NCBI GenBank assembly: GCA_021463345.1
Contig: JAJTYM010000019.1
Location: forward strand, 1-60,042
Length of the DNA stretch: 60,042 nucleotides
Direction of reading: 5' to 3'
Source of the DNA: Pseudobdellovibrionaceae bacterium
GTDB lineage: Bacteria > Bdellovibrionota > Bdellovibrionia > Bdellovibrionales > JAMPXM01
In this document: positions 16,715 to 25,206 of the stretch, piece after piece
Numbering within the stretch: position 1 is the stretch's first letter
Layout: each line of letters opens with the position of its first letter
Notes under the pieces: model-generated
The model's input: the letters and a program-made list of their open reading frames with translations, nothing else
What the model was told of the DNA's origin: nothing
The model's database searches: none
Translations under genes and position numbers: made by a program

Positions 16715-17652
16715 GCCGCCGTTCGAACCGCAAACCGCGCGTCGCGAGCGCGCGCCTCGCCCCGGAACCGCGAAACGGGATTTTGCCGTGGTTGCTGGCG
16801 CTTCGCCCGCGCACGCTGACGGCGGCGCTCGTGCCCGTGATGGTCGCCAGCGCGCTCGCCGGCGCCGAGGGCTTCGCGATCAAGTGGTGGGTGTCCTTTT
16901 GCGCGCTCGCCAGCGCGCTTTTCATCCAGATCGGCACCAATCTCGTCAACGACGCGCTTGATTTCAAAAAGGGCGCCGACGACGCCCGCCGGGTGGGGCC
17001 CAAGCGGGTCACGCAGTCGGGGCTCCTCAGCGAGAGGCGGGTTCTGGCCGGCGGCGCCGCGGCGTTCGCGCTCGCGACCGCGTTCGGCGTTCCGCTCGTG
17101 ATCGAGGGCGGATGGCCGATCGTCGCGATCGGGATCGCGTCGTTGATCTGCGGCTACATCTACACGGGCGGCCCGTACCCGTTGGCGTACAAGGGCCTGG
17201 GCGATCCGTTCGTGGTCGTTTTCTTCGGCCTGGTCGCCGTGCAAGGGACGTTTTACCTGCACGCCGGCACGATCACCGAGAGCGGTTGGGTGGCGGGCCT
17301 GCAGATCGGGCTGCTCGCCACGGTCCTGATCGCGATCAACAACTTCCGCGATTCGCGCACCGACCGCGAGGCCGGCAAACTCACGCTCGTCGTGCGCTTC
17401 GGCGCCACGTTCGCCCGCGCGGAGATCCTCTTGCTCACGTTCGTTCCGTTCCTCGCCGGGATGTATTGGCTCAAAAACGGCGCTCAGATGGCGGGCACGC
17501 TCCCGATGCTGCTTTTGCCGATCGCCCTGCTGATCAACCAGGGCGTGCAGAAGCACGAACCCGGAGCCGTCTACAACAAATTCCTTGGTCAGAGCGCCGG
17601 GCTTCATCTGCTCTTCGGCGTCCTCCTGACGATAGGGCTCGCGTTGAAATGA
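16711..17652 (+). CDS. menA: 1,4-dihydroxy-2-naphthoate polyprenyltransferase
   Basis: A 313-residue UbiA-family membrane enzyme that attaches the polyprenyl side chain to DHNA. About eight or nine membrane helices are evident. The first Asp-rich loop reads [14 protein letters not shown] followed by [12 protein letters not shown], and the second reads [17 protein letters not shown], both intact for prenyl-diphosphate and Mg binding. ATG 16711 overlaps the menB stop, and the stop overlaps menC. Its basic N-terminus (RRSNRKPR) fits the cytoplasmic side. A second UbiA protein lies at 21265-22359 with altered motifs. Confidence 0.95.
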   Translation: MSRRSNRKPRVASARLAPEPRNGILPWLLALRPRTLTAALVPVMVASALAGAEGFAIKWWVSFCALASALFIQIGTNLVNDALDFKKGADDARRVGPKRVTQSGLLSERRVLAGGAAAFALATAFGVPLVIEGGWPIVAIGIASLICGYIYTGGPYPLAYKGLGDPFVVVFFGLVAVQGTFYLHAGTITESGWVAGLQIGLLATVLIAINNFRDSRTDREAGKLTLVVRFGATFARAEILLLTFVPFLAGMYWLKNGAQMAGTLPMLLLPIALLINQGVQKHEPGAVYNKFLGQSAGLHLLFGVLLTIGLALK

Positions 17653-18653
17653 AAATCTGGACGTCGCCCTACGCCCTTCAGCCCCGCCGCCCGGCTTCGG
17701 AGGGCGGGCGGGACGCCCGGCGCGGAGCCCTTCTGCGCGTCGAGACGGCGGCGGGGGTCGGTCACGCGGACCTTCACCCCTGGCCGGAACTCGGTGACGA
17801 ACCTTTGGACGCGCAGTTGGAGTCGCTGCGCGCGGGACGCCCGCTGCGGCTCGCGGCCCGCGCCCTCGCCTGGTCGGAGGTCGACGCCGCCGCGCGCTCT
17901 CTCGGGAAAAGCGCGTTCGAGGGCTTGCGGATCCCGCCGAGCCATTTCCTCGCCGTCGACATGGGTTTCGTCGGCCGCGAGATGATCGGGGCGTTGGAAG
18001 GCGACGGTTACCGAGCGGTCAAACTCAAAGTGGGACGGGACCCTGCGCGTGAGATCGAAGCTCTCTCGCGCTTGGGCGAAGAGCCTGAAAGCGCCGTCCG
18101 GCTGCGCCTCGACTTCAATGCGCGCCTCGACGCCGAGGGGGCGCGGGCTTTCATCGCTTCGTTGCCTCGATCGGTCCGCGAGCGGGTCGAATTCATCGAG
18201 GATCCTTGCGCCTTCGCGCCCGCCGCTTGGAAAGCGCTGAGCGCGTCGACGGCTCCCGTGGCGCTCGATCGCGCGGCGGGGGCTGCGGTCGCCTTCGGCG
18301 CGATCACCTCCGGCGCGGTCGACGTCCTGGTGGTGAAACCCGCGATCGACGACGCCCATGACGCCGTTTCGACGTTCGTGACGGCCGTATCCGGCCCGAA
18401 CTACGCGGTCGTCACGTCGTATCTCGATCATCCGTTCGGGCAGATGACGGCGGCGTTTTCTGCGGCGACTTTGGCCGGAGAGCTGCCGGGGCGGATCGGG
18501 GTCTGCGGGCTTTTGTCGCATTCCGCTTACGAGCCAAGCGGGTTCTCCGAGGCCTTGCGGCAACGTGGTCCCAACCTCATGCCCGCGGAAGGAACGGGTT
18601 TCGGTTTCGACGGGCTCCTGGAGCCCCTCGAGTGGCGGGAGCTCAAGGCGTGA
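17649..18653 (+). CDS. menC: o-Succinylbenzoate synthase
   Basis: A 334-residue enolase-superfamily enzyme that dehydrates SHCHC to o-succinylbenzoate. The barrel shows the catalytic Lys pair region AVKLKVGRD, then RLDFNARLD with a metal ligand, and VEFIEDPCAF with the next. The final conserved Lys lies in VLVVKPAI. The N-terminal capping domain is short. ATG 17649 overlaps the menA stop, and its own stop overlaps the GTG start of menE. Confidence 0.92.
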   Translation: MKIWTSPYALQPRRPASEGGRDARRGALLRVETAAGVGHADLHPWPELGDEPLDAQLESLRAGRPLRLAARALAWSEVDAAARSLGKSAFEGLRIPPSHFLAVDMGFVGREMIGALEGDGYRAVKLKVGRDPAREIEALSRLGEEPESAVRLRLDFNARLDAEGARAFIASLPRSVRERVEFIEDPCAFAPAAWKALSASTAPVALDRAAGAAVAFGAITSGAVDVLVVKPAIDDAHDAVSTFVTAVSGPNYAVVTSYLDHPFGQMTAAFSAATLAGELPGRIGVCGLLSHSAYEPSGFSEALRQRGPNLMPAEGTGFGFDGLLEPLEWRELKA

Positions 18654-19840
18654 ATCCGAGCGTCAACGGCTCCTTTTGGGTTTCCTCCCGCGACGAGCTT
18701 CTCGTCAACCCGCGCCTCCCGGAAAACGAAAAGCGCGCTTTCGAAGCGGCCTGGGCCGGCGAGCGCGGCCGGGTGGCGGGCCCGCCGCGGTCGCGCGGCG
18801 GGCGCGTCGCTTTGCCGACATCCGGCAGCGCCGGAGCCCTTAAACTCGTCCTGCTTTCCAAAGCCGCGCTGCTGGCGGCGGCGGCGGGCGCCAACGGCCA
18901 TCTTCGTTCGGATGCGAGCGACGTTTGGTTGAAGACGCTCCCGGATTTCCATGTCGGCGGGCTTTCGATCCATGCGCGGGCGTTCGTTTCGGGCGCGTCG
19001 GTCGTGGACATCGCCGGCAGCTCCGCGGGCGGGTGGTCGCCAGAAAAATTCCTGGCGGCCCTGGGCGCATCGGGCGCGACGCTGACATCGCTCGTGCCGG
19101 CCCAGCTTTTCGATCTGGTCTCCGCGGGCAAACGACCGCCGCCGGCGCTGCGGGCGGCGGTGGTGGGCGGGGGCGCGCTCGCGCCGGCGCTCTACGCGCG
19201 TTCGAGGGATTTGGGCTGGCCCGTTCTGCCGAGCTACGGCCTCACCGAGTGCGGCTCCCAGGTCGCCACGGCGACTTTGGAATCCCTGAGCGCCGCGGGG
19301 GTGGATCCGACGCTGGCGCTCTTGCCGCATGTGGAGGCGCGGGAGACGCCCGAAGGTCGGCTCGAGCTGAAAAGCGCGGCTTTGTTGGAAGGCTACTTGT
19401 GGCCGTCCGGCGAAGCGAGTCGTTTCGAAGATCCCAAAACCGACGGTTGGTTCGCCACCGAAGACCGTGGGCGCGTGGATGCGGTGAACCGCGCGCTGAC
19501 GGTGGCGGGCCGGGTGGGCGACTTCATCAAGATCGGCGGCGAGAGCGTGGATCTGTCGACCCTCGAGGCGAAGTTCGAGGCGGCCAAGCTTTCAGCCCCG
19601 CCGCCGGGGAAGGACGTCGCGATCCTCGCCGTGCCCGACGAGCGTCTCGGCGCCGTGATCCATCTGCTTCACGAAGGGCCTGAAACGGCCGCGATCCGTT
19701 CTTTGATCGCCGCGTTCAACGCGAAGGTCGCGCCTTTCGAGCGGATCCGTTCCGCGAGCGGGGTGGAAAGGATACCCCGTTCCGGAATCGGAAAACTGCT
19801 GCGCGCCGCGGCTCTCGCGGCGTTCGAGGCGGAACGGTGA
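18650..19840 (+). CDS. menE: o-Succinylbenzoate-CoA ligase, short form
   Basis: A 396-residue acyl-adenylate-forming enzyme that activates o-succinylbenzoate for MenB. The P-loop LPTSGSAGALKLV, YGLTECGSQ, WFATEDRGR and AGRVGDFIKIGGE hinge are present, and the A10 Lys lies in PRSGIGKLLR. It is shorter than typical MenE (about 450-490) because the region before the P-loop is only about 50 residues, yet no frameshift or stop suggests decay. The GTG start overlaps menC. It ends 7 bp from the convergent DUF1232 gene. Confidence 0.92.
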   Translation: MNPSVNGSFWVSSRDELLVNPRLPENEKRAFEAAWAGERGRVAGPPRSRGGRVALPTSGSAGALKLVLLSKAALLAAAAGANGHLRSDASDVWLKTLPDFHVGGLSIHARAFVSGASVVDIAGSSAGGWSPEKFLAALGASGATLTSLVPAQLFDLVSAGKRPPPALRAAVVGGGALAPALYARSRDLGWPVLPSYGLTECGSQVATATLESLSAAGVDPTLALLPHVEARETPEGRLELKSAALLEGYLWPSGEASRFEDPKTDGWFATEDRGRVDAVNRALTVAGRVGDFIKIGGESVDLSTLEAKFEAAKLSAPPPGKDVAILAVPDERLGAVIHLLHEGPETAAIRSLIAAFNAKVAPFERIRSASGVERIPRSGIGKLLRAAALAAFEAER

Positions 19841-19841
19841 A

Positions 19842-19856
19842 CGAGCCCTAGGCTCG
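19842..19856. terminator. Hairpin between convergent menE and DUF1232 genes
   Basis: CGAGCC-CTA-GGCTCG spans the 7-bp gap between the two stop codons and extends into the DUF1232 end. It is symmetric, so it can act in both directions; there is no T tract. Confidence 0.35.
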
Positions 19857-20237
19857 ATGGTCGCCCGACGGCCCTTGGTAGCTCCACAACCGTTTTTTCA
19901 CGGCGCCCGGGGTGAGCGTCGCGAAGATCCGGGCCGCGCGCTTGACCGCGGTGAAGCTCTTCGGACCCCATGGGTAATGGTTGAGAAGGATGTCTTCGTC
20001 GAGGACGTTGAAGAGGTAATCGAGGATCAGCGCGCCGATGACGACATCGTCGAGCTGCCCGAAGACCGGGATCCAGTCGGGAATGATGTCGAGGGGCGAG
20101 ATCAACAAGGCGAGCAGGCCCAAAAGCACTTTCTTGTCGATCGGCGGAATGCGTTCGTCCTCGGCCACCGCGCGGATGAATTGGGCGAGGCGCTTCAAGA
20201 ATTCGATCGGTTTCCGCCCGTATTCCAGTAGTTGCAT
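19848..20237 (-). CDS. DUF1232 (YkvA-type) membrane protein
   Basis: 129 residues. The conserved DUF1232 core is plain: RIPPIDKKVLLGLLALLISP then LDIIPDWIPVFGQLDDVVIG, giving one or two membrane-associated helices. I take ATG 20235-20237, which has GGGAGG about 5 nt upstream; a longer reading frame upstream is antisense to the polyprenyl synthase. Function is unknown in the family. It is divergent from the polyprenyl synthase gene and convergent with menE. Confidence 0.88.
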   Translation of the reverse strand: MQLLEYGRKPIEFLKRLAQFIRAVAEDERIPPIDKKVLLGLLALLISPLDIIPDWIPVFGQLDDVVIGALILDYLFNVLDEDILLNHYPWGPKSFTAVKRAARIFATLTPGAVKKRLWSYQGPSGDHRA

Positions 20238-20318
20238 GGATCCTCCCGTCGAGGTTCCACGATAACCTTCGCCGCGCCTTGACAGCAAGGGGTCACGGCG
20301 GGATAAGCAGCCATAAAC

Positions 20319-21254
20319 ATGAAGAAAATCAAGATCTACGACTCGCGCGACTTCCCGGCGTACTTGCCCAAGCTCAACGGGCTTTACGACGACTTGTTCG
20401 CCGACGGGAAAGGGTTCCGTTCCCTCCTGATCCAGAAAGTCTCGGGTCCTTTGGGTCTGGAAGACCAGATCGTGCATCTTTTGGCGCAAACGATCGAGTT
20501 CATCCACAACGCGTCCCTCCTGCACGACGACCTGGTCGATCGTTCTCAGCTCCGCCGCGGCAAACCCGCGGCTTGGGCGAAGTACACGCCCGAATACGCC
20601 GTGCTCGCCGGCGATTACCTGCTCGCGCGCGTGATGGCGAACCTCTCGCGTCACGGCAACGTGCGCCTCATCCAGTACACGGCCGAGGTGATTTCGGACT
20701 TGCTCGAGGGCGAGTGGATCCAGGATTCGCTCGTGCGCGACTGGAACATCACGCTCGAGCAGCTCGACCGCGTGCATAACCTCAAGACCGGCTCGCTGTT
20801 CAAATGGTGCCTGCGCGCGCCGTTCCTCGCCAAGGGGCGCTACGAGAAGGAATTGCACGATCTCCTCGAGGAAATGGGCACGCTCCTCGGGCTGCTTTTC
20901 CAACGCAGCGACGATCTGCTCGATTTCGACGTGCGCAACCGGGAAGGAAAAGCGGTTCTCGGCGACCTGAAGTCGGGTTACCTCAACTCGTTCGGCGTTT
21001 TCCTGAGCCGTGACATGGCGCCCGACGTGAAAGAGCGTTTCCTGAGGAGCCAAAGCCTCGGCGAGTTGAAGTCGATCGCGGGCGAAGCGCGTTTCGACGA
21101 CCGCCTCGCCGAATTCGACCGCTTCAATTCCGGCAAGATCGAGCTCTACCTTCATCTCGCCGAGCGCCTCGCGGGTTTCCTCGACGGCGGGGAAAAAGCC
21201 TTGATCGGCGAGCTGCGCCCGCTTCCCAAACCGCTCTACTGGCGGGCGACGTGA
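20319..21254 (+). CDS. Polyprenyl diphosphate synthase
   Basis: A 311-residue trans-isoprenyl diphosphate synthase. The first Asp-rich motif LLHDDLVDRSQLRRGKPA and the second, QRSDDLLDFD, are both present and intact, so it should be catalytic. LAGDYLLARVMA and GEWIQDS are further family landmarks. It probably makes the C35-C45 side chain used by MenA, given the men operon 0.5 kb away and the UbiA gene right behind it; chain length cannot be read with confidence. Candidates are ispB- or hepT-like products. Confidence 0.92.
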   Translation: MKKIKIYDSRDFPAYLPKLNGLYDDLFADGKGFRSLLIQKVSGPLGLEDQIVHLLAQTIEFIHNASLLHDDLVDRSQLRRGKPAAWAKYTPEYAVLAGDYLLARVMANLSRHGNVRLIQYTAEVISDLLEGEWIQDSLVRDWNITLEQLDRVHNLKTGSLFKWCLRAPFLAKGRYEKELHDLLEEMGTLLGLLFQRSDDLLDFDVRNREGKAVLGDLKSGYLNSFGVFLSRDMAPDVKERFLRSQSLGELKSIAGEARFDDRLAEFDRFNSGKIELYLHLAERLAGFLDGGEKALIGELRPLPKPLYWRAT

Positions 21255-21264
21255 GCGGCCCGCG

Positions 21265-22359
21265 ATGACGACGAGCTCCGGACGTTACAAGACCCTCGCG
21301 CGCCTGGACCCCGGTTTCAACGCCCACCTCGACGGCACGTTCTCCGACACGCACCGCGCGATCCCCGTGCGGTCGATGAACGTCGATACGGCGCGCGAGG
21401 AAGTCACTTTCGAGATCGTGCCCGTGGGCGAGGTCCGCAGGCCCCCGTTGGCGCTCCTGGCGTGGACGTTGACGCGCCCGCAGTCGTTGAGTTTTTCCCT
21501 CGGCCCGATGCTCGTGTCGTTCCTTTACGGTTGGAGCCGGCAGGCGCAGTTCCGCGCGGATCTCGTGGCGAGCGCGTTCGTCGCCGTCCTGCTTTTCCAC
21601 GTCGGCGTCAACGTGCTCGACGATTACTTCGATCACCGCAAAGGCCGCGACCGGTTGAACCCGAGGGGGGGGAGCCGCGCGATCCAGAACGGTTGGGTGC
21701 GCGCGATCGCGCTTTTGCGCGCGGGGCTCTGGCTCGTGGGGCTGGCGATCCTCGCCGGGCTCCCGGTCGTGCTCGCCAGCCCGTCGCTGACGCCGCTCGC
21801 CGCGCTCTTCGCCTTGGGCTGCGGGCTCGGGCTGGTCAGCCCGTCGGCGCGGCTCAAGTACCGTGGGTTCGGCGAAGCGGTCACGTTCCTGCTCGCGGGC
21901 CCGCTGCTCACGTCGGGGTTCGTCTGGGCCACGAGCGGCTCGGCCGGCTGGGATTACGTCGCGCTCGGCTGCGCGTTCGGGTTCACGTCGGTGACGTACT
22001 ACCATCTCAAGAACATCGAGAACATCATGCTCGACAGCCAGGCCAACTCGCGAACGCTCGCCGCGCGGCTCGGGTTCGACAACGCGAAAAGATCCGTCTG
22101 GGCGCTCATCGCGCTTTCGGCGCTCTCGATCGCGGCCTTCGGCTGGACGTCGGGACGCGTTCTTTCTTTCGCCGTCGCGTTCGTCGCGCACGTCGTCGCG
22201 ATGGTTCCCGTGGCCCGCGGCTTGGGGCGGGCGGCCTCGCCCCTGTCGAGCGATCTCGAGAAACTGCGGCGCAGAGGTTTGCGAGCCCATTGGGCGACGA
22301 GCGCGGCGCTCGCCCTCTGCCTCCTCGTCGAGGCGCCGCGCCTGGCGCCGGGGTTTTGA
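21265..22359 (+). CDS. Second UbiA-family prenyltransferase, altered second motif
   Basis: A 364-residue integral membrane protein with about eight helices and an unusually long (about 65 residues) soluble N-terminus. The first motif, NVLDDYFDHRKGRD (residues 116-129), followed by GGSRAIQNGWV, is MenA-like. The second reads KNIENIMLDSQANSRTLAARLG, aligning with the MenA RDIETDRKAGKRTLAVRLG pattern. There the first Asp of DxxxD is Asn253 (NxxxD, Asp257 kept) and the GK is lost. It lies 10 bp after the polyprenyl synthase, so it should use or bind the same prenyl diphosphate. A distinct acceptor or a non-catalytic role is possible. Confidence 0.85.
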   Translation: MTTSSGRYKTLARLDPGFNAHLDGTFSDTHRAIPVRSMNVDTAREEVTFEIVPVGEVRRPPLALLAWTLTRPQSLSFSLGPMLVSFLYGWSRQAQFRADLVASAFVAVLLFHVGVNVLDDYFDHRKGRDRLNPRGGSRAIQNGWVRAIALLRAGLWLVGLAILAGLPVVLASPSLTPLAALFALGCGLGLVSPSARLKYRGFGEAVTFLLAGPLLTSGFVWATSGSAGWDYVALGCAFGFTSVTYYHLKNIENIMLDSQANSRTLAARLGFDNAKRSVWALIALSALSIAAFGWTSGRVLSFAVAFVAHVVAMVPVARGLGRAASPLSSDLEKLRRRGLRAHWATSAALALCLLVEAPRLAPGF

Positions 22360-22362
22360 CGG

Positions 22363-23151
22363 ATGCGCGCGCGCGTCGCCCTCCGCGTGACCGGCATCGA
22401 GAGCCGGCGGGTCCTGGAGCCGCTCGCGGAAAGGCACGGCTGGCCGCTCGTCATCGGAGCTTCGCCCCTGGCGCAGGGTTTCGCCCTCGAGTTCGAAAAC
22501 GACCGTTTGCAACTGCGCGATCTCGAACGGCCGAAACTGGGCGCGCTCGCCGTCGATTTTCTTTCGGATTCGATGCGGCACCGGCGGCGCCACGGGCTTT
22601 CGAAAAACCAGATTTTCGCCAAAGCCATCGGCGTCGGGCATCGCCCCGGCCGCACGGTCGTGGACGCGACCGCGGGACTGGGCACCGACGCGTTCATGCT
22701 CGCGTGCATGGATTGCAAAGTCGTCGCCGTCGAGCGTTCGCCTGTGGCGTATGAACTGCTCGAGGACGGCTATCGGCGGGCTCTCGACGACGAGGAGGTC
22801 GGGACGTGGCTCCCGGATTACCTGCGCCTCGCGCGGGGCGATGCCTCGGCGTATTTGGGCGCCTTGAGCGAGGATGAGCGGCCTGACGTGGTTTACCTCG
22901 ACCCGATGTACCCGAAGATCGAGGGCAAGAGCGCGTTGCCGAAAAAAGAAATGCAGCTTTTCCGCAAGCTCATCGGCCCCGACGCCGACAGCGAACGCGT
23001 CCTGGAACTCGCGCGGGAGGTCGCCAGGGACCGCGTGGTCGTCAAGCGGCCCCACGAAGCCGGTCCCCTCGCGCCGGGGGCGACCCGTTCGTTCGAGGGC
23101 AAGACCGCGCGTTACGATATGTACGCGGCGCCCCCCCGTTCCCGGGGTTGA
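22363..23151 (+). CDS. rsmJ: 16S rRNA (guanine-N2)-methyltransferase RsmJ
   Basis: 262 residues. RsmJ (YhiQ) methylates G1516 of 16S rRNA in Escherichia coli. The diagnostic LGALAVDFLSDSMRHRRR, the SAM-binding VVDATAGLGTDAFMLA, VAVERSPVAYELLEDGY and the catalytic-type VYLDPMYP are all visible, followed by VKRPHEAGPL. The start is 4 bp after the UbiA gene stop, so it is cotranscribed with the prenyl genes with no obvious functional link. It ends 6 bp from the convergent SirB1-like gene. Confidence 0.93.
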   Translation: MRARVALRVTGIESRRVLEPLAERHGWPLVIGASPLAQGFALEFENDRLQLRDLERPKLGALAVDFLSDSMRHRRRHGLSKNQIFAKAIGVGHRPGRTVVDATAGLGTDAFMLACMDCKVVAVERSPVAYELLEDGYRRALDDEEVGTWLPDYLRLARGDASAYLGALSEDERPDVVYLDPMYPKIEGKSALPKKEMQLFRKLIGPDADSERVLELAREVARDRVVVKRPHEAGPLAPGATRSFEGKTARYDMYAAPPRSRG

Positions 23152-23157
23152 ACCCGG

Positions 23158-24024
23158 TCATTCCAGGATTTGGATCGAGGCGCGGTCCGCGCGCTCGAGG
23201 GTCGCGACGAGCTCGTCGTACGCGCGGGTGAACTCGTCGGGCGCGCGTTCACGGTCGTTGAAGCTGAAATAGCGTTTGAGGTCCGCGAGCGCGTTCTTGA
23301 GGTTGCCGAGCCGCCGGTGCAGCAGGGCGCGCTCGCCGAGCAGCTGCAAGCTCGCCGGTTGATGCGCCATCAGCGCGTTCTGGATGAGGAGGAGCGCGTC
23401 GGGCTCCCCGCGCCGCACGTAGGCGACTTTGAGCGAGAGCAGGTAGTCGGTCATGAACCTTTCGCTAGGCACGTGATCGAGCAGGGCCGAGCGCGGCACG
23501 GTGTCGAGGTGGAAGCGCGTGTGCAGCGATTCGAGCAGATCGTCGCTCGAGAGCACGCGGCCGTCGCGCGTGAGATCGATGAAGCGTGAGACCCCTTTGT
23601 CGATGAACTTCAAAAAGCAAGTCGGCCGCAGATCGACGAATTCGAGGCGCAAGCCGATCTGGCAGGCGAGGAACGAGTAGATCAGGGACAAAACGGCGGG
23701 AGCCCCGGCTCGCGCGGTCAAAACGCGGTGGAGCAGGAGCGCGGGCGACGCGTCCGGGACGTCCTGCAGCCGAGAGACGGCGGAGAAGCCTTTTTCGCCG
23801 AAGAAATATCGGTTGAGGATCTCGCAGGATTCGCCCGGCGTCGAATGCGCCGGGGTTTGCGAGCGGAGCTCGTAAGCGAGGAATTGAACGCGTTTGACGA
23901 CCCAATCGCGGTGGATGGAGGGTTCGAGCTGCGCGCTGACGGTGCTCATTTCCTGCAGCATCCGGTGCAGCACCAAGTCCGAATACGCCGCCCCGTGCGA
24001 GGTTCCATCCAGTTGAAGTTCCAT
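23158..24024 (-). CDS. SirB1-like transglutaminase-fold protein
   Basis: 288 residues, cytoplasmic. The core ILNRYFFGEKGF, LLHRVLTARAGAPAVLSLIY and GLRLEFVDLRPTCFLKF matches the SirB1/transglutaminase-like family, followed by a C-terminal tetratricopeptide-like segment (LLGERALLHRRLGNLKNALADLKRYF). No biochemical activity is established for the family. The ATG has no Shine-Dalgarno sequence; a -35/-10 pair 9 nt upstream suggests a near-leaderless message. Confidence 0.85.
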   Translation of the reverse strand: MELQLDGTSHGAAYSDLVLHRMLQEMSTVSAQLEPSIHRDWVVKRVQFLAYELRSQTPAHSTPGESCEILNRYFFGEKGFSAVSRLQDVPDASPALLLHRVLTARAGAPAVLSLIYSFLACQIGLRLEFVDLRPTCFLKFIDKGVSRFIDLTRDGRVLSSDDLLESLHTRFHLDTVPRSALLDHVPSERFMTDYLLSLKVAYVRRGEPDALLLIQNALMAHQPASLQLLGERALLHRRLGNLKNALADLKRYFSFNDRERAPDEFTRAYDELVATLERADRASIQILE

Positions 24025-24033
24025 AGGTTCCGA

Positions 24034-24062
24034 GCAATAGCCCGTGACTCAACGGGTGGCAA
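24034..24062 (-). promoter_or_regulatory. Putative promoter of the SirB1-like gene
   Basis: Minus strand TTGCCA (24057-24062), a 17-nt spacer, TATTGC (24034-24039), then 9 nt to the ATG. The -35 matches 5 of 6 and the -10 matches 3 of 6. The 5' leader would be only about 2-4 nt. Confidence 0.4.
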
Positions 24063-24166
24063 CCGAGGAATCGCAGCGCGACATGTCAGCCATTGAAAAC
24101 CGACCCCAACAGCCGGGCCGCGAGCGACTGTTCCCGGATGGCTCGCGCCGCGCGCCCGGCGCTTTC

Positions 24167-24195
24167 TTGACACCCTCGACATCCGTACGGACAAT
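24167..24195 (+). promoter_or_regulatory. Putative promoter of the SpoIIE-like gene
   Basis: A perfect TTGACA (24167-24172), a 17-nt spacer and GACAAT (24190-24195) precede ATG 24206 by 10 nt. Initiation would be about 4 nt before the ATG. This is the main reason I reject the upstream in-frame ATGs (24044, 24083, 24194). Confidence 0.5.
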
Positions 24196-24205
24196 GGCCC
24201 GAACC

Positions 24206-25117
24206 ATGCCGGACCAGGAAACCAAACAACTCGTCCAACGACTTGAGGGGCGCGTCCGCGAACTCGAGGCCGAGCTCGCGGAACGCACGCATGACCTGGC
24301 CCGGTTCCGCGAGGAACTCGCCAAGGCGAACACGCAACTCGAAAAATTCATCGAACAGATCGGCCAGGAACTCAAAGTGGCCGGCTTGATCCAGAAGACC
24401 TTGGTGCCGACCGAGTTCCCCAACATCCCGGGCTTCGAGTTCAGCACCAAATTCGCGCCGAGCCCGATCTCCGGCGGCGATTACTTCGACATCTTCGAAC
24501 ACGAGGACAGGTTCCGTTTCGGCATCGTCGTCGCCAATTCGTCCGGCTACAGCATGTCGGCGCTGTTCCTGTCGGTGCTCCTGAAGATGACCGGGCAACT
24601 CGAAGCGCGGAAGGGCGCCGCGCCCGAAAAGATCCTCGAGATGATGGCGCGCGAACTCGTGCCCCACGTGCAGGCCTCCGACCGGGCCAACGTTTTTTAC
24701 GGAATCGTGGATCGGCGGGGCTTCGACCTGACCTACTCCTGCGCGGGCCGGGTGAAAGCCTTGTTGTTCAGCTACGGGGCGAACAAGCTCCAGCGCCTGG
24801 AAACCATGACCGAGCCCTTTCAGGCGGACTTCAAGGGGGAACTCAAGAGTGGAACCGTTTCCCTCAACCCGCGCGACCGGTTGATCCTCTGCACCGAAGG
24901 CGTTTTGAGAGCGGCCAACCCGAAAGGGGAATTGTTCGGCGAGGAGAGGCTGTACAAGGCGATCCTCGGCGCGGCGAAGTCCGGCGTTCACGAGCTGCGC
25001 AACGAGATCTTCTACCAGCTCGAGGCGTTCTGCCAGGGCCGCGACTTCCCCCAGGACGTCACGGTCGTCGTCACCGAGGTCAAAGACAGGGTCATCAAGC
25101 TGGCCAAGAATCCCTAG
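24206..25117 (+). CDS. SpoIIE/RsbU-type PP2C-like protein with altered metal ligands
   Basis: 303 residues. An N-terminal coiled coil (about 1-60, Glu/Leu-rich) leads into a SpoIIE-type phosphatase domain. The GGDYFD motif (Asp92, Asp95) is intact. The usual GDVSGHG reads ANSSGYS (Asn111), TDGV reads TEGV (Glu231) and DDVT reads QDVT (Gln283). Active RsbU-like enzymes use these Asp residues to hold Mn/Mg, so activity may be lost or changed. No PAS, GAF, REC or HAMP input domain is attached. It is divergent from the SirB1-like gene. A role in partner-switch regulation is inferred from the family only. Confidence 0.9.
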   Translation: MPDQETKQLVQRLEGRVRELEAELAERTHDLARFREELAKANTQLEKFIEQIGQELKVAGLIQKTLVPTEFPNIPGFEFSTKFAPSPISGGDYFDIFEHEDRFRFGIVVANSSGYSMSALFLSVLLKMTGQLEARKGAAPEKILEMMARELVPHVQASDRANVFYGIVDRRGFDLTYSCAGRVKALLFSYGANKLQRLETMTEPFQADFKGELKSGTVSLNPRDRLILCTEGVLRAANPKGELFGEERLYKAILGAAKSGVHELRNEIFYQLEAFCQGRDFPQDVTVVVTEVKDRVIKLAKNP

Positions 25118-25135
25118 CTCCCCGCGTCTTCGGCT

Positions 25136-25155
25136 ACTAGAGTTAAAACTCTAGT
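25136..25155 (+). terminator. 20-bp near-palindrome after the SpoIIE-like gene
   Basis: ACTAGAGTT-AA-AACTCTAGT forms a 9-bp stem and is markedly AT-rich compared with its surroundings. It lies 19 nt after the stop codon. It may be a terminator without a T tract or an operator upstream of the citrate synthase promoter. Confidence 0.35.
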
Positions 25156-25206
25156 CTCTCGCCCGTTGAATTCCCCCGCATGGCCGTTAACGCGCGACAC
25201 TCGTGA

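Noticed and set aside
21124-23055. 643-codon open frame antisense to the UbiA and rsmJ genes
   Set aside because: Low-complexity Arg/Glu/Ala translation and full overlap with two recognisable genes on the other strand.
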